Positions 29,026 through 39,916 of a stretch of 64,000 nucleotides of DNA are shown here, in pieces. Position numbers and translations under genes: made by a program. The notes under the pieces are model-generated. The model saw nothing but the letters and a program-made list of their open reading frames with translations, did no database searches and was not told the DNA's origin. The stretch comes from Vagococcus hydrophili (lineage in GTDB: Bacteria; Bacillota; Bacilli; Lactobacillales; Vagococcaceae): assembly GCF_011304195.1 (NCBI RefSeq), contig NZ_CP049887.1, positions 2,108,001 to 2,172,000 on the forward strand, written 5' to 3'. Numbering within the stretch: position 1 is the stretch's first letter; each line of letters starts with the position of its first letter.

Positions 29026-31635
29026 ATGAAAAAAGATATGACAAACACAAACAAGGATTTGGAATTAAAAAAATTAGCAACCTTGTCAGACCGTGAACTC
29101 ATGATGGAATTTAGAACGTCTCCAAGTGGTTTAAGTCATGAGGATGGATTGAATCGGTTAGAGGAATATGGGGAAAATAAAATAGATATTCAAAAACCGG
29201 ATAGTTGGTACTTACTTTTAGTAAAATCTTTTATGGATCCTTTTATCTATGTTTTATTCGGGTTACTCATCGTCTCCTTATTAACTAAAGATTATGAAGC
29301 TGTTGTGGTGATGTCTTTAATGATTTTAGTTAGTGCTCTCATTCGATTTACTCAAGATTTTAAAGCTCAAAAAGAATCTCTTGCCTTACAAGATTTGGTC
29401 AAACACACATGTGCGGTTAAGCGGGAAGGTGAAATTACAGAGCGCCCCATGGAAGAAGTGGTACCAGGGGATATTGTTTATTTATCAGCAGGTGACATGA
29501 TCCCAGCAGATAGCTTATTGATTTGGACAAAAGATTTATTTGTGAATCAATCTTCATTAACTGGGGAATCCATGCCCGTTGAAAAATACGAATCTGCTAA
29601 AAATGAAAACCAAGTTCCGGATGATGTGTCAGCCATTGACTTGTCTAACTTAATTTTTATGGGGACAGATGTTTTAAGTGGCCAAGGTGAGGCAATTATT
29701 TTAAAGACAGGTCAACAAACCTTCTTTGGTGATATTGCCAAACATGCCAGTACTAAGCGAGAATTAACTAATTTTGACCGTGATTTAAATCATATTAGTA
29801 AGCTATTACTTCGTATGGTTCTTGTCTTGTTTCCCGTTGTTTTGCTGATTAATGGCTTACTTAAGGGAGACTGGACTCAGGCTTTCTTCTTTGCTATTGC
29901 GGTGGCAGTTGGGTTAACACCAGAGATGCTGCCAATGATTGTGACAAGTAACTTAGCTAAAGGGTCTCAAAGTTTAGCTAAGAAAAAAGTGATTGTTAAA
30001 GAATTAAATGCCATTCAAAACTTAGGGTCGATGAATATTTTATGTACAGATAAAACAGGGACTATAACAGAAGACCGCGTTGTATTAGTAGAACACGTTA
30101 GTCCATTAGGGATAGATGACGACCCTAAAGTGTTAGATATGGCCTTCTTAAATTCCAATTACCAAACAGGCTGGAAGAACTTAATGGATCACGCCATTAT
30201 TAACTATTATGAAACCCATCCAGATAAAAAAAGCCAAGAGACAATTGAAAAAATTGATGAAATTCCTTTTGATTTTTCAAGACGACGCTTAACTGTTGCC
30301 ATTAAACAAGGTGAGCACCAACTGATGATAACAAAAGGTGCTGTTGAGGAGATGGCAGAAGTTTGTTCTCACGTAGAAATTGAAGGAGAAATTGTTCCTT
30401 TAACAGATGAGCTACTTAAAGAAATGAATCAAGTGAACGTTAAGATGAATGAACAAGGCATGCGTGTTATAACAGTTGCTTATAAGCGAGATGTTCATAA
30501 TGAAGCGATTTATAGTTTAGCCGATGAAAGTGATATGATTTTAGTTGGTTTCGTAGGCTTCTTAGATCCAGCCAAACAATCAGCTATTACAGCAATTTCT
30601 TCACTTCAACAACATGGTGTCACTGTTAAAGTCTTAACTGGAGATAATGAAGTCGTTTCAAGAAAAGTTTGCATGGATGTAGGCATTGAAATTGAACATG
30701 CTTATATAGGAAGCGACATCGATAAAATGTCAGAGGATGAATTCAGTCAAGCAGTCAAAGAAACGCATTTGTTTGCCAAATTAAATCCGATGCAAAAGGC
30801 GAGAATCATTAAGGAATTACAAACCCAAGGAAACACTGTTGGATTTATGGGAGACGGGATTAACGATGCTCCAGCCTTAAGAACGGCCGATGTAGGAATA
30901 TCAGTTGATACTGCTGCAGATATCACCAAAGAAGCCAGTTCCATTATTTTATTAGAAAAAAGTTTAACAGTATTAGAAGACGGGGTTGAAGAAGGACGGA
31001 AAGTCTTTAAGAACATGATGAAATATATCATGATCACGATTAGTTCAAACTTTGGGAATGTTTTTTCAGTTCTCGTTGCTAGTGCTTTTCTACCTTTCTT
31101 ACCGATGTTATCACTCCAACTTCTCGTTCAAAACTTGATTTATGACATTTCCCAATTAGCAATGCCTTGGGATAATGTGGATGACAGTCAAATTATGGAA
31201 CCTGTGACTTTTGATGTTAAGAATTTATTCAAGTTCACCATGTTTATTGGACCAATTAGTAGCATCTTTGATATCGCAACATTTGGTGTGATGTGGTTCA
31301 TTATTGGTGCAAACACAGTCGCTGATCAAAGCGTTTTCCAAACAGGGTGGTTTTTAGTTGGTTTAATCAGTCAAACATTAGTTGTTCACATGGTCAGAAC
31401 TGAAAAAATTCCCTTCCTTCAAAGTCGAGCAAGCACGGCTATGTTGTTTACCAGCGCTTTAGCTGTTTTGACAGGTATCATTGTTGTGTTAGCCGAGCCA
31501 TTAAGAGATGCCTTTGATTTTGCTAAATTACCTTCTGTGTATTGGGGTTGGTTAATTTTAATTGTGATACTCTACATGGGATTGATTCAGTTTGTAAAAA
31601 CAAAATACATAAAAAAATACAAAGAATGGATTTAA
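29026..31635 (+). CDS. mgtA: Magnesium-importing P-type ATPase (MgtA/MgtB family)
   Basis: P3B-type ATPase of 869 aa moving Mg2+ into the cell. Motifs are TGES (actuator domain), the phosphorylation site CTDKTGT with Asp342, KGAVEEM (nucleotide binding) and GDGINDAPAL (hinge). The N-terminal region and the YDISQLAMPWDNVD segment in the last helices are characteristic of MgtA/B. About ten membrane helices are predicted. Expression is placed under the M-box riboswitch. The ATG follows AAGGGGTGGGG. Confidence 0.93.
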   Translation: MKKDMTNTNKDLELKKLATLSDRELMMEFRTSPSGLSHEDGLNRLEEYGENKIDIQKPDSWYLLLVKSFMDPFIYVLFGLLIVSLLTKDYEAVVVMSLMILVSALIRFTQDFKAQKESLALQDLVKHTCAVKREGEITERPMEEVVPGDIVYLSAGDMIPADSLLIWTKDLFVNQSSLTGESMPVEKYESAKNENQVPDDVSAIDLSNLIFMGTDVLSGQGEAIILKTGQQTFFGDIAKHASTKRELTNFDRDLNHISKLLLRMVLVLFPVVLLINGLLKGDWTQAFFFAIAVAVGLTPEMLPMIVTSNLAKGSQSLAKKKVIVKELNAIQNLGSMNILCTDKTGTITEDRVVLVEHVSPLGIDDDPKVLDMAFLNSNYQTGWKNLMDHAIINYYETHPDKKSQETIEKIDEIPFDFSRRRLTVAIKQGEHQLMITKGAVEEMAEVCSHVEIEGEIVPLTDELLKEMNQVNVKMNEQGMRVITVAYKRDVHNEAIYSLADESDMILVGFVGFLDPAKQSAITAISSLQQHGVTVKVLTGDNEVVSRKVCMDVGIEIEHAYIGSDIDKMSEDEFSQAVKETHLFAKLNPMQKARIIKELQTQGNTVGFMGDGINDAPALRTADVGISVDTAADITKEASSIILLEKSLTVLEDGVEEGRKVFKNMMKYIMITISSNFGNVFSVLVASAFLPFLPMLSLQLLVQNLIYDISQLAMPWDNVDDSQIMEPVTFDVKNLFKFTMFIGPISSIFDIATFGVMWFIIGANTVADQSVFQTGWFLVGLISQTLVVHMVRTEKIPFLQSRASTAMLFTSALAVLTGIIVVLAEPLRDAFDFAKLPSVYWGWLILIVILYMGLIQFVKTKYIKKYKEWI

Positions 31636-31698
31636 AAACAAAGTTATTTTTTTCACTATCTGTTAAAATATACTCAGTTTTGTTCGTTTTTTGATAGG

Positions 31699-31738
31699 AA
31701 ACAGAGGGTTCTTTTCTAAACGAATCCTCTGTTTTTGT
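31699..31738 (+). terminator. Terminator after the Mg2+ ATPase gene
   Basis: AAACAGAGG and CCTCTGTTT form the stem (extended by GGTTC/GAAT) followed by TTTTTGTTTT. Confidence 0.75.
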
Positions 31739-33222
<1,484 letters not shown>

Positions 33223-33225
33223 ATC

Positions 33226-34203
33226 ATGGCACAAAAAACAATGATCCAAGCAATTACAGATGCTCTAGCTTTAGAACTTGAAGCAAACAAAGATGTATTA
33301 GTATTCGGTGAAGACGTAGGTAACAACGGTGGGGTTTTCCGTGCCACTGAAGGCTTACAAGCAAAATTTGGTGAAGATCGTGTATTCGATGCACCTTTAG
33401 CAGAATCAGCTATCGGCGGTTTAGCTTTTGGTTTAGCATTAGAAGATTTCCGCCCAGTTGCAGAAATCCAATTCTTTGGTTTCGTATTTGAAGTAATGGA
33501 TGAAATCGTTGCTCAAATGGCACGTACTCGTTACCGCATGAGTGGTACTAGAACAATGCCAGTTACAATCCGCGCGCCATTTGGTGGTGGTGTACATACA
33601 CCTGAATTACATGCTGATAACTTAGAAGGTTTAATCGCTCAATCTCCTGGTATCCGTGTTGTTATTCCAAGTAACCCATATGATGCTAAAGGATTATTAA
33701 TTTCAGCTATTCGTGACAACGACCCTGTTGTTTTCTTAGAGCACATGAAATTATACCGTTCATTCCGTGAGGAAGTGCCAGATGAAGCTTACACTGTTCC
33801 TTTAGATAAAGCAGCAGTTGCTAAAGAAGGTTCTGATATCTCTATCATTACTTACGGCGCTATGGTTCGTGAATCTCTTAAAGTAGCTGAAAAATTAGAA
33901 GCTGAAGGCATCTCTGTAGAAGTTATTGATTTACGTACAGTTGCTCCTTTAGACACTGCAACAATTATTGCATCTGTTGAAAAAACAGGACGCGTTGTCG
34001 TTGTACAAGAAGCTCAAAAACAAGCGGGTGTTGGTGCACAAGTTGTTTCAGAAATCTCAGAAAGAGCTGTTCTTTCATTAGAAGCTCCAGTTGGTCGCGT
34101 TTCAGCTCCAGATACAATTTTCCCATTCGGTATGGCAGAAAATGCTTGGTTACCAAATGCATCTGATATCGAAGCGAAAGTTAAGGAAATCCACGCATTT
34201 TAA
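33226..34203 (+). CDS. pdhB: Pyruvate dehydrogenase E1 component, beta subunit
   Basis: Beta subunit of E1, 325 aa. It forms the active site with the alpha subunit and decarboxylates pyruvate before reductive acetylation of lipoyl-E2. Typical segments are [45 protein letters not shown] and [15 protein letters not shown]. The length is canonical. It is packed against pdhA and 39 bp before pdhC. Codons in this operon look highly adapted (CGT, GGT), as expected for a strongly expressed enzyme. Confidence 0.95.
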   Translation: MAQKTMIQAITDALALELEANKDVLVFGEDVGNNGGVFRATEGLQAKFGEDRVFDAPLAESAIGGLAFGLALEDFRPVAEIQFFGFVFEVMDEIVAQMARTRYRMSGTRTMPVTIRAPFGGGVHTPELHADNLEGLIAQSPGIRVVIPSNPYDAKGLLISAIRDNDPVVFLEHMKLYRSFREEVPDEAYTVPLDKAAVAKEGSDISIITYGAMVRESLKVAEKLEAEGISVEVIDLRTVAPLDTATIIASVEKTGRVVVVQEAQKQAGVGAQVVSEISERAVLSLEAPVGRVSAPDTIFPFGMAENAWLPNASDIEAKVKEIHAF

Positions 34204-34242
34204 TTAAGTGCTTGAAACAAGATAGAAGGAGAGAAAACTAAA

Positions 34243-35838
34243 ATGGCTTTTAAATTTAAATTACCAGATATTGGTGAAGGTATTGCAGAAGGCGAAATCG
34301 TAAAATGGTTCGTTAAAGAAGGCGATACTATCAACGAAGACGATACAATGTTAGAAGTACAAAACGATAAATCAGTAGAAGAAATTCCTTCTCCTGTAAC
34401 AGGTAAAGTTCTTAAAGTAGTAGTAGCTGAAGGAACAGTAGCAAACGTAGGTGACGTATTAGTAGAAATCGACGCTCCAGGGCATGAAGATGATACTGAA
34501 GAAGCGGCTCCAGCCGTTGAAGCAGCACCAGTAGCTACTCCAGCACAAGCTCCAGCTGGCGGTGTTTTCCAATTCAAATTACCAGATATTGGTGAAGGTA
34601 TTGCAGAAGGCGAAATCGTAAAATGGTTCGTTAAAGCAGGAGACACAATCAACGAAGACGATACAATGTTAGAAGTACAAAACGACAAATCAGTAGAAGA
34701 AATTCCTTCTCCTGTAACAGGTACTGTTGTAAGTATCGTAGTTGCAGAAGGAACAGTAGCAAACGTAGGTGACGTATTAGTAGAAATCGATGCACCTGGA
34801 CACAACGATGCAGCTCCAGTAGCAGCAGCTACAACAGCAGCACCAGTTGCAACTCCAGCAGCAGCACCAGCATCAACGACTCCAACTGGCGCACCAAGCA
34901 AACGCGTTTTAGCTATGCCTTCAGTACGTCAACATGCTCGTGAAAAAGGTGTAGATATTACTTTAGTAACTCCAACTGGTAAAGGTGGACGTGTTATTAA
35001 ATCTGATATCGATAACTTTGGTGGCGCACCAGTCGCAGCAGCTGTTGAAACAACAACAGAAGCAGCAACTACAGCTACAACGGCAGCACCAGTTGCTAAA
35101 GCAGCAGCACCAGTAGCATTCGTTGGAACGCCAGAAGCTGAAGTTCGCGAAAAAATGACACCAACTCGTAAAGCTATTGCTAAAGCGATGGTTAACAGCA
35201 AACACACTGCACCTCACGTAACATTACATGATGATGTAGAAGTTTCTGCACTTTGGGATCACCGTAAGAAATTTAAAGATGTTGCGGCATCAAGAAATAC
35301 TAAATTAACATTCTTACCATACGTTGTTAAAGCTTTAACAGCCACTATGAAAGAATTCCCAATCATGAACGCATCAATTGATGATACAACTGATGAGTTA
35401 GTTTACAAAAACTACTACAACATCGGTATCGCAACAGATACAGATCATGGTTTATATGTACCAAACGTTAAAGATGCAAACACTAAGAGCATGTTTGATA
35501 TCGCTGATGAAATCAACGCAAAAGCATCGCTTGCAATCGAAGGTAAATTAACTGCAGCTGACATGCGTGGTGGTACTGTAACAATCAGTAACATCGGATC
35601 TGTTGGTGGTGGTTGGTTCACACCAGTAATTAACTACCCTGAAGTAGCTATCTTAGGTGTTGGTACTATTACACAACAACCAGTTGTTAATTCAGATGGT
35701 GAATTAGCTGTTGGCCGTATGATGAAATTATCATTAAGTTTTGATCACCGTATTGTCGATGGAGCAACTGCTCAAAAAGCTATGAATAACATTAAACGTT
35801 TATTAGCTAATCCAGAATTATTATTAATGGAAGGATAA
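34243..35838 (+). CDS. pdhC: Dihydrolipoamide acetyltransferase E2 of pyruvate dehydrogenase, two lipoyl domains
   Basis: Core acyltransferase of 531 aa. It has two lipoyl domains (about residues 1-80 and 107-186) with the modified lysines in VQNDKSVEE at Lys43 and Lys149. Ala/Pro/Thr-rich flexible linkers follow, then an E1/E3-binding domain (about 210-250; [20 protein letters not shown]), another linker, and the catalytic domain (about 300-531) with HRIVDG near the C-terminus. The two lipoyl domains are almost identical in DNA as well as protein, pointing to recent duplication or gene conversion. The Ala-rich linkers produce long false open frames on the other strand. Confidence 0.95.
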   Translation: MAFKFKLPDIGEGIAEGEIVKWFVKEGDTINEDDTMLEVQNDKSVEEIPSPVTGKVLKVVVAEGTVANVGDVLVEIDAPGHEDDTEEAAPAVEAAPVATPAQAPAGGVFQFKLPDIGEGIAEGEIVKWFVKAGDTINEDDTMLEVQNDKSVEEIPSPVTGTVVSIVVAEGTVANVGDVLVEIDAPGHNDAAPVAAATTAAPVATPAAAPASTTPTGAPSKRVLAMPSVRQHAREKGVDITLVTPTGKGGRVIKSDIDNFGGAPVAAAVETTTEAATTATTAAPVAKAAAPVAFVGTPEAEVREKMTPTRKAIAKAMVNSKHTAPHVTLHDDVEVSALWDHRKKFKDVAASRNTKLTFLPYVVKALTATMKEFPIMNASIDDTTDELVYKNYYNIGIATDTDHGLYVPNVKDANTKSMFDIADEINAKASLAIEGKLTAADMRGGTVTISNIGSVGGGWFTPVINYPEVAILGVGTITQQPVVNSDGELAVGRMMKLSLSFDHRIVDGATAQKAMNNIKRLLANPELLLMEG

Positions 35839-35850
35839 GGTGAATCGAAC

Positions 35851-37257
35851 ATGGTAGTAGGAGATTTCGCAGTAGAATTAGATACAGTCGTTATTGGAGC
35901 TGGACCTGGAGGATACGTTGCAGCCATTCGTGCCGCACAAATGGGTCAAAAGGTTGCTATCATTGAACGTGAATACATAGGCGGTGTTTGTTTAAACGTC
36001 GGCTGTATTCCTTCAAAAGCCCTAATTAACGCTGGACATAGATTCCACGAAGCTAAACATGGTGATATTTTCGGGATTACTTCTGAAAACGTGACTTTAG
36101 ATTTTTCTAAAACACAAGAATGGAAAGACAACGGTGTTGTTAACAAGTTAACTTCTGGTATCAGAATGTTACTTAAAAAGAACAAAGTTGAAATCATCGA
36201 AGGAGAAGCATTCTTCGTAGATGAAAATACATTACGTGTAATGACTGAAGAAAGTGCTCAAACTTATTCATTCAACAATGCTATTGTAGCAACTGGTTCT
36301 CGTCCAATTGAAATCAAAGGTTTCAAATTTGGTAAAAGAATTATCGATTCAACTGGTGGTTTAAACTTAACTGAAGTACCTAAAAAACTTGTCATCGTTG
36401 GTGGTGGAGTGATTGGTGCTGAATTAGGTGGAGCATACGCTAACTTAGGTTCTGAAGTAACTATTTTAGAAGGTTCTCCTCAAATTTTACCAACTTTTGA
36501 AAAAGATATGGTTAAATTAGTCGAAAAAGACTTTAAAGAAAAAGGCATCACAACTGTTACTAAAGCAATGGCTAAAGAAGCAATTGACAATGGTGACAGC
36601 GTGACTGTTAAATACGAAGCTAACGGTAAAGAAGAAGCTATCGAAGCTGATTACGTTATGGTAACTGTTGGTCGTCGTCCAAACACTGATGACTTAGGGT
36701 TAGAAATCTTAGGAATTGACATGACTGATCGTGGATTAGTTAAAGTTGATAACCAAGGACGTACTAACGTGAAAAGCGTATGGGCAATTGGAGACATCGT
36801 TCCTGGTGCTGCATTAGCTCATAAAGCAAGTTACGAAGCTAAAATAGCTGCTGAAGCAATCTCTGGTAAAGCAGTTGCTGTTGATTACATTGGTATGCCA
36901 GCAGTAGCCTTCACTGATCCAGAACTTGCAACAGTTGGTTATACTGAAAAAGAAGCTAAAGAAGCTGGTTTAGATGTTAAATCATCTAAATTCTCATTAG
37001 CAGGTAATGGCCGTGCTATCTCATTAAACAAAATGGATGGATTCGTTCGTTTGGTTACAACTAAAGAAGACAATGTTTTAGTTGGAGCACAAGTTGCTGG
37101 TGTGAGTGCAAGTGATATTATCGCTGAATTAGGTTTAGCTGTTGAATCAGGCATGAATGCTGAAGATATCGCATTAACAATCCATTCTCATCCTTCATTA
37201 TCTGAAGTAACAATGGATGCTGCTGAATTAGCATTGGGCTTACCAATCCACATGTAA
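35851..37257 (+). CDS. pdhD: Dihydrolipoamide dehydrogenase E3
   Basis: FAD-dependent disulfide oxidoreductase of 468 aa that reoxidises lipoyl-E2 with NAD+. It shows the FAD motif [14 protein letters not shown], the redox disulfide [13 protein letters not shown] (Cys at about 48 and 53), the NAD motif [17 protein letters not shown] and the C-terminal active-site HSHPSLSE. It is the last gene of the pdh operon, 12 bp after pdhC, and is followed by a strong terminator. Confidence 0.95.
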   Translation: MVVGDFAVELDTVVIGAGPGGYVAAIRAAQMGQKVAIIEREYIGGVCLNVGCIPSKALINAGHRFHEAKHGDIFGITSENVTLDFSKTQEWKDNGVVNKLTSGIRMLLKKNKVEIIEGEAFFVDENTLRVMTEESAQTYSFNNAIVATGSRPIEIKGFKFGKRIIDSTGGLNLTEVPKKLVIVGGGVIGAELGGAYANLGSEVTILEGSPQILPTFEKDMVKLVEKDFKEKGITTVTKAMAKEAIDNGDSVTVKYEANGKEEAIEADYVMVTVGRRPNTDDLGLEILGIDMTDRGLVKVDNQGRTNVKSVWAIGDIVPGAALAHKASYEAKIAAEAISGKAVAVDYIGMPAVAFTDPELATVGYTEKEAKEAGLDVKSSKFSLAGNGRAISLNKMDGFVRLVTTKEDNVLVGAQVAGVSASDIIAELGLAVESGMNAEDIALTIHSHPSLSEVTMDAAELALGLPIHM

Positions 37258-37313
37258 GAATTGATTAGAAACAAAATGTCCGGACGTAACTTATTTATAT
37301 AAGTTTTAAAATA

Positions 37314-37360
37314 GAGGCTAGAATAGAACTTTTAGGAGTTCCATTCTAGCCTCATTTTTT
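37314..37360. terminator. Terminator shared by pdhD and the GNAT gene
   Basis: GAGGCTAGAATAGAAC pairs with GTTCCATTCTAGCCTC (one wobble) followed by TTTTTT. The right arm lies inside the last codons of the convergent acetyltransferase gene. Confidence 0.85.
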
Positions 37361-37898
37361 TACTTTCCCTTTTTGCTAGCCATTCTTTTTTTAGAATGCC
37401 AAAAATTAAACTATCAGTCCATTCATTTTTATTCCAGTAGTCTTCAATATGATGGGCTTCTTTTCTCATGGATAAATTCTCACAAAGGCGAGCAGATTTG
37501 AAATTTCTAGCATCAACATCTGCGTAAATTCGGTGGGTATTTTGTTGTGAAAAGAGATAATCAAATGTGGCTGTTAAAGCTTCCAAGGCAAACCCTTGAT
37601 GTGCGTAGTCAGAATTAAAAATATAACCAATTTCAATCGTGTCTTTCATATCGCAAGAAATAATCGATATTTCTCCGATAGCTTTTCGGTTGTAAATCAC
37701 AGAAAGCAGTGTGGAGGTTCGTTTGAGAAAACTTTTATTTTCTAGTTTAGGTTTAAAGTTATCTTGCATGTTAGATTCAGTCCAAGGTTCATTAAGTAGA
37801 TAGAGACAATTCTCTACTTCGGAATAGAATTCAAAATAATCAACCATATCTTTTTCGAGGATAGGGCGCAAAAGTAGTCGTTCAGTTATAAGATTCAT
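37332..37898 (-). CDS. GNAT-family N-acetyltransferase (RimJ/RimL-like)
   Basis: Acetyl-CoA-dependent acetyltransferase of 188 aa. It begins with the typical MNLITERLLLRPILEKDMVDYF. The acetyl-CoA region is IGYIFNSDYAHQGFALEALT (motif A), followed by RIYADVDARNFKSARLCENL (motif B). The substrate is unknown and could be a ribosomal protein, amino acid or drug. It is a single gene and its 3' end overlaps the pdh terminator. Confidence 0.85.
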   Translation of the reverse strand: MNLITERLLLRPILEKDMVDYFEFYSEVENCLYLLNEPWTESNMQDNFKPKLENKSFLKRTSTLLSVIYNRKAIGEISIISCDMKDTIEIGYIFNSDYAHQGFALEALTATFDYLFSQQNTHRIYADVDARNFKSARLCENLSMRKEAHHIEDYWNKNEWTDSLIFGILKKEWLAKRESKKMRLEWNS

Positions 37899-38008
37899 TA
37901 TTAGTACTCCTTCTATAGTAAATTTGTTGATTAAAGTGTAACATAAGTGGAGAGTATATTTCAGGTATCATTATAGTTAAATGAAGAAGAAATTTTAGGA
38001 GGATGTTT

Positions 38009-39778
38009 ATGTTAGTAGGTCTATTAATTGCCACATTAAAATTCGGTATCGGCTTTTTATTGGCAATCATTATTGGGATTGTCTCAGGTAAAAATAAAAA
38101 GAAAGTCATTCGAAATTCAGTGAGATTAAGCGTTGTTTATCTTATATTGAGTTTTGTTTATGTTTATTTCGCACTACCAGCGCAATCATTAAGTAGTTTG
38201 ATTTTTAATAATATTATCTCTTTCTTAATTGGGATGATTTTTGTTCTCTTTATGACTGGGACAACAGCAAACGTCTCTAGTTCTAAAGGCAAAAGAGGGA
38301 CACAAGTTTCTTTTAACTCACCCAAGATAGTAAGAAATAGTATGCTCGCAGCTAATTTATTGGCACTGGCTTACTTTGTTTTCGTTCCAGTTGCTCGCAT
38401 TCTAAGTACGGATGAAATTTACGAGACTATTTCAGTAAAAAAAGTAACTGAAACAGAGGAATTAAAATCAACCAAAGAAACACCAATTGCTATGTCCACA
38501 AAAAGTGCTCGCAATAAGATGCAAAAAATGATGAGTAGTGTCCCTAACTACAGTGCTTACGAATTAGGGACAACGACTGCACAAATGATCGACGGGGAAT
38601 ACGTTTATGTCTCGGCATTAGAATATCGTAGTGTTTGGAAATGGAACAGGTTCAAGAGTGTACCAGGTTACTTTAAAATTAGTGCCACAAACATTAATGC
38701 ACAACCAGAGTTTGTTGAAAAAGAAATGAAGTATGTGCCAAGTGGTTATTTATGGCAAGATGCTGAGCGTAAAATCTACTCAAAATCATCTAACTTAGCT
38801 AGAACAGGTGTGGTGAATTTAGAGATAGGTGAAGACGGAACTCCTTACTATGTTCAAACGTTGTATAAAGAGTATGGTATCAGTGGGAAAAAACGTTATG
38901 ACAAGTTCCAAACAGCTGTCCTTAATACAATCACAGGAGAAACAAACATTTATGATTTAAAAGATGTTCCAAAAGAAATTGACGCACCGATTACAAGTTC
39001 AGTGGCAAGTAGTATGAATAGTTACTATGGTAAATATGGTAAAGGTTGGTGGAATAGTTTATTTGCTAAAGATGATGTGAAGCAGCCAACGTCTAATGGT
39101 ATTTACTCGTCAGGTGCAGTCACTCCTTTAATGTCAAAAAATGGTGAATTACTTTATTTTACCGATTTTACCAGTGATGATGAAAAACAAGATAGCGCTC
39201 TAGGTTACAGTTTAATTAACGCTAGAACAGGTACAATGGAGTTTTACCGTGATAAAAAAGGGATGATGGACAGCGATGGAGCGATTCAAATTGCTGAAAA
39301 AATTTACCCTGAAAAGAAATGGGAAGCGAAGATGCCAATCCTTTATAATATTGAAGGCATGCCAACTTGGATTGTTTCCTTACTTGATACAAATGGTATT
39401 TTTAAAGGTTACGTCTATATATCAGCCACAGATAGCGATATTTTAGTGGATGGGGATGACGCTGAGAAAACCCTTCAAGCCTTTAAAGTAAAACTAAGCT
39501 TAAAGGGTAGCAACAATAAAAATACTAGTAAATCAGATGCTAAATCTGTTTCTGGAAAAGTCAAACGAGTGAATAAAATCGTGATTGATGGAACAGAAAC
39601 TGTGTCATTTATGTTGGAGAATGACCCACAAGTTTATACTATTAGCACATCAAATAATGTTTATAGTATGTTCTTAAAAGAAGGAGATCAAGTTTCTTTT
39701 GAAGCAAGTATTAGTAGTGATAACCCAATGACGACGATTGATGATATTAAAATTGAAGAAGTGACACCGGTTAAATAG
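38009..39778 (+). CDS. Large membrane-anchored protein of unknown function
   Basis: Protein of 589 aa. Four hydrophobic helices occupy the first 135 residues (KFGIGFLLAIIIGIVSG, VYLILSFVYVYFALP, ISFLIGMIFVLFMTGT, MLAANLLALAYFVFVPVA). A long region with alternating polar and aromatic residues follows, probably extracytoplasmic, ending in a small beta-rich segment after residue 505 (SGKVKRVNKIVIDGTETVSF). I recognise no family. The middle (EYVYVSALEYRSVWKWNRFK, PGYFKISATNINAQPEFVEK) looks like a repeated beta-propeller or PepSY-like fold, but this is a guess. The ATG at 38009 is set by AGGAGG six bases upstream. Confidence 0.65.
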   Translation: MLVGLLIATLKFGIGFLLAIIIGIVSGKNKKKVIRNSVRLSVVYLILSFVYVYFALPAQSLSSLIFNNIISFLIGMIFVLFMTGTTANVSSSKGKRGTQVSFNSPKIVRNSMLAANLLALAYFVFVPVARILSTDEIYETISVKKVTETEELKSTKETPIAMSTKSARNKMQKMMSSVPNYSAYELGTTTAQMIDGEYVYVSALEYRSVWKWNRFKSVPGYFKISATNINAQPEFVEKEMKYVPSGYLWQDAERKIYSKSSNLARTGVVNLEIGEDGTPYYVQTLYKEYGISGKKRYDKFQTAVLNTITGETNIYDLKDVPKEIDAPITSSVASSMNSYYGKYGKGWWNSLFAKDDVKQPTSNGIYSSGAVTPLMSKNGELLYFTDFTSDDEKQDSALGYSLINARTGTMEFYRDKKGMMDSDGAIQIAEKIYPEKKWEAKMPILYNIEGMPTWIVSLLDTNGIFKGYVYISATDSDILVDGDDAEKTLQAFKVKLSLKGSNNKNTSKSDAKSVSGKVKRVNKIVIDGTETVSFMLENDPQVYTISTSNNVYSMFLKEGDQVSFEASISSDNPMTTIDDIKIEEVTPVK

Positions 39779-39807
39779 TAAAAAAACTTTTTTAATTAAA
39801 AAAAATA

Positions 39808-39836
39808 TTGAATAAAAAATTTAATAATGGTATATT
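39808..39836 (+). promoter_or_regulatory. Promoter of the leader RNA / Abi gene
   Basis: TTGAAT, a 17-base spacer and TATATT. Transcription should start near 39843. Confidence 0.65.
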
Positions 39837-39842
39837 ATTAGT

Positions 39843-39897
39843 AAGCGAGTCAGCCACGCCTCTTAACAATGCGAAACAGGGCTGGCCTATTTTTTTA
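39843..39897 (+). ncRNA. Short structured leader RNA upstream of the Abi_2 gene
   Basis: A predicted transcript of about 55 nt. GTCAGCC (39849-39855) pairs with GGCTGGC (39880-39886, one G-U), and CGC (39857-39859) pairs with GCG (39871-39873) inside. Seven T residues follow, so it could be released as a small RNA or act as an attenuator. It ends 20 bases before the Abi_2 start codon. Structured RNAs are known upstream of AbiF-type Abi_2 genes, and this one has the right position. Identity with that RNA family is not tested here. Confidence 0.6.
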
Positions 39898-39916
39898 TCT
39901 TAAAAAGGAGTTTACT

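Noticed and set aside
34243-34800. Direct repeats as a CRISPR or mobile element
   Set aside because: They encode the two lipoyl domains of E2 in frame.
34200-35217. Long minus-strand open frames rich in Ala, Ser and Cys opposite pdhC
   Set aside because: They are mirror frames of the Ala/Pro/Thr-rich E2 linkers; they lack ribosome binding sites and family features.
39843-39897. Leader hairpin as the terminator of the upstream membrane gene
   Set aside because: Possible in part, but a good promoter (39808-39836) lies between that gene and the hairpin, so the hairpin belongs to the Abi_2 transcript.
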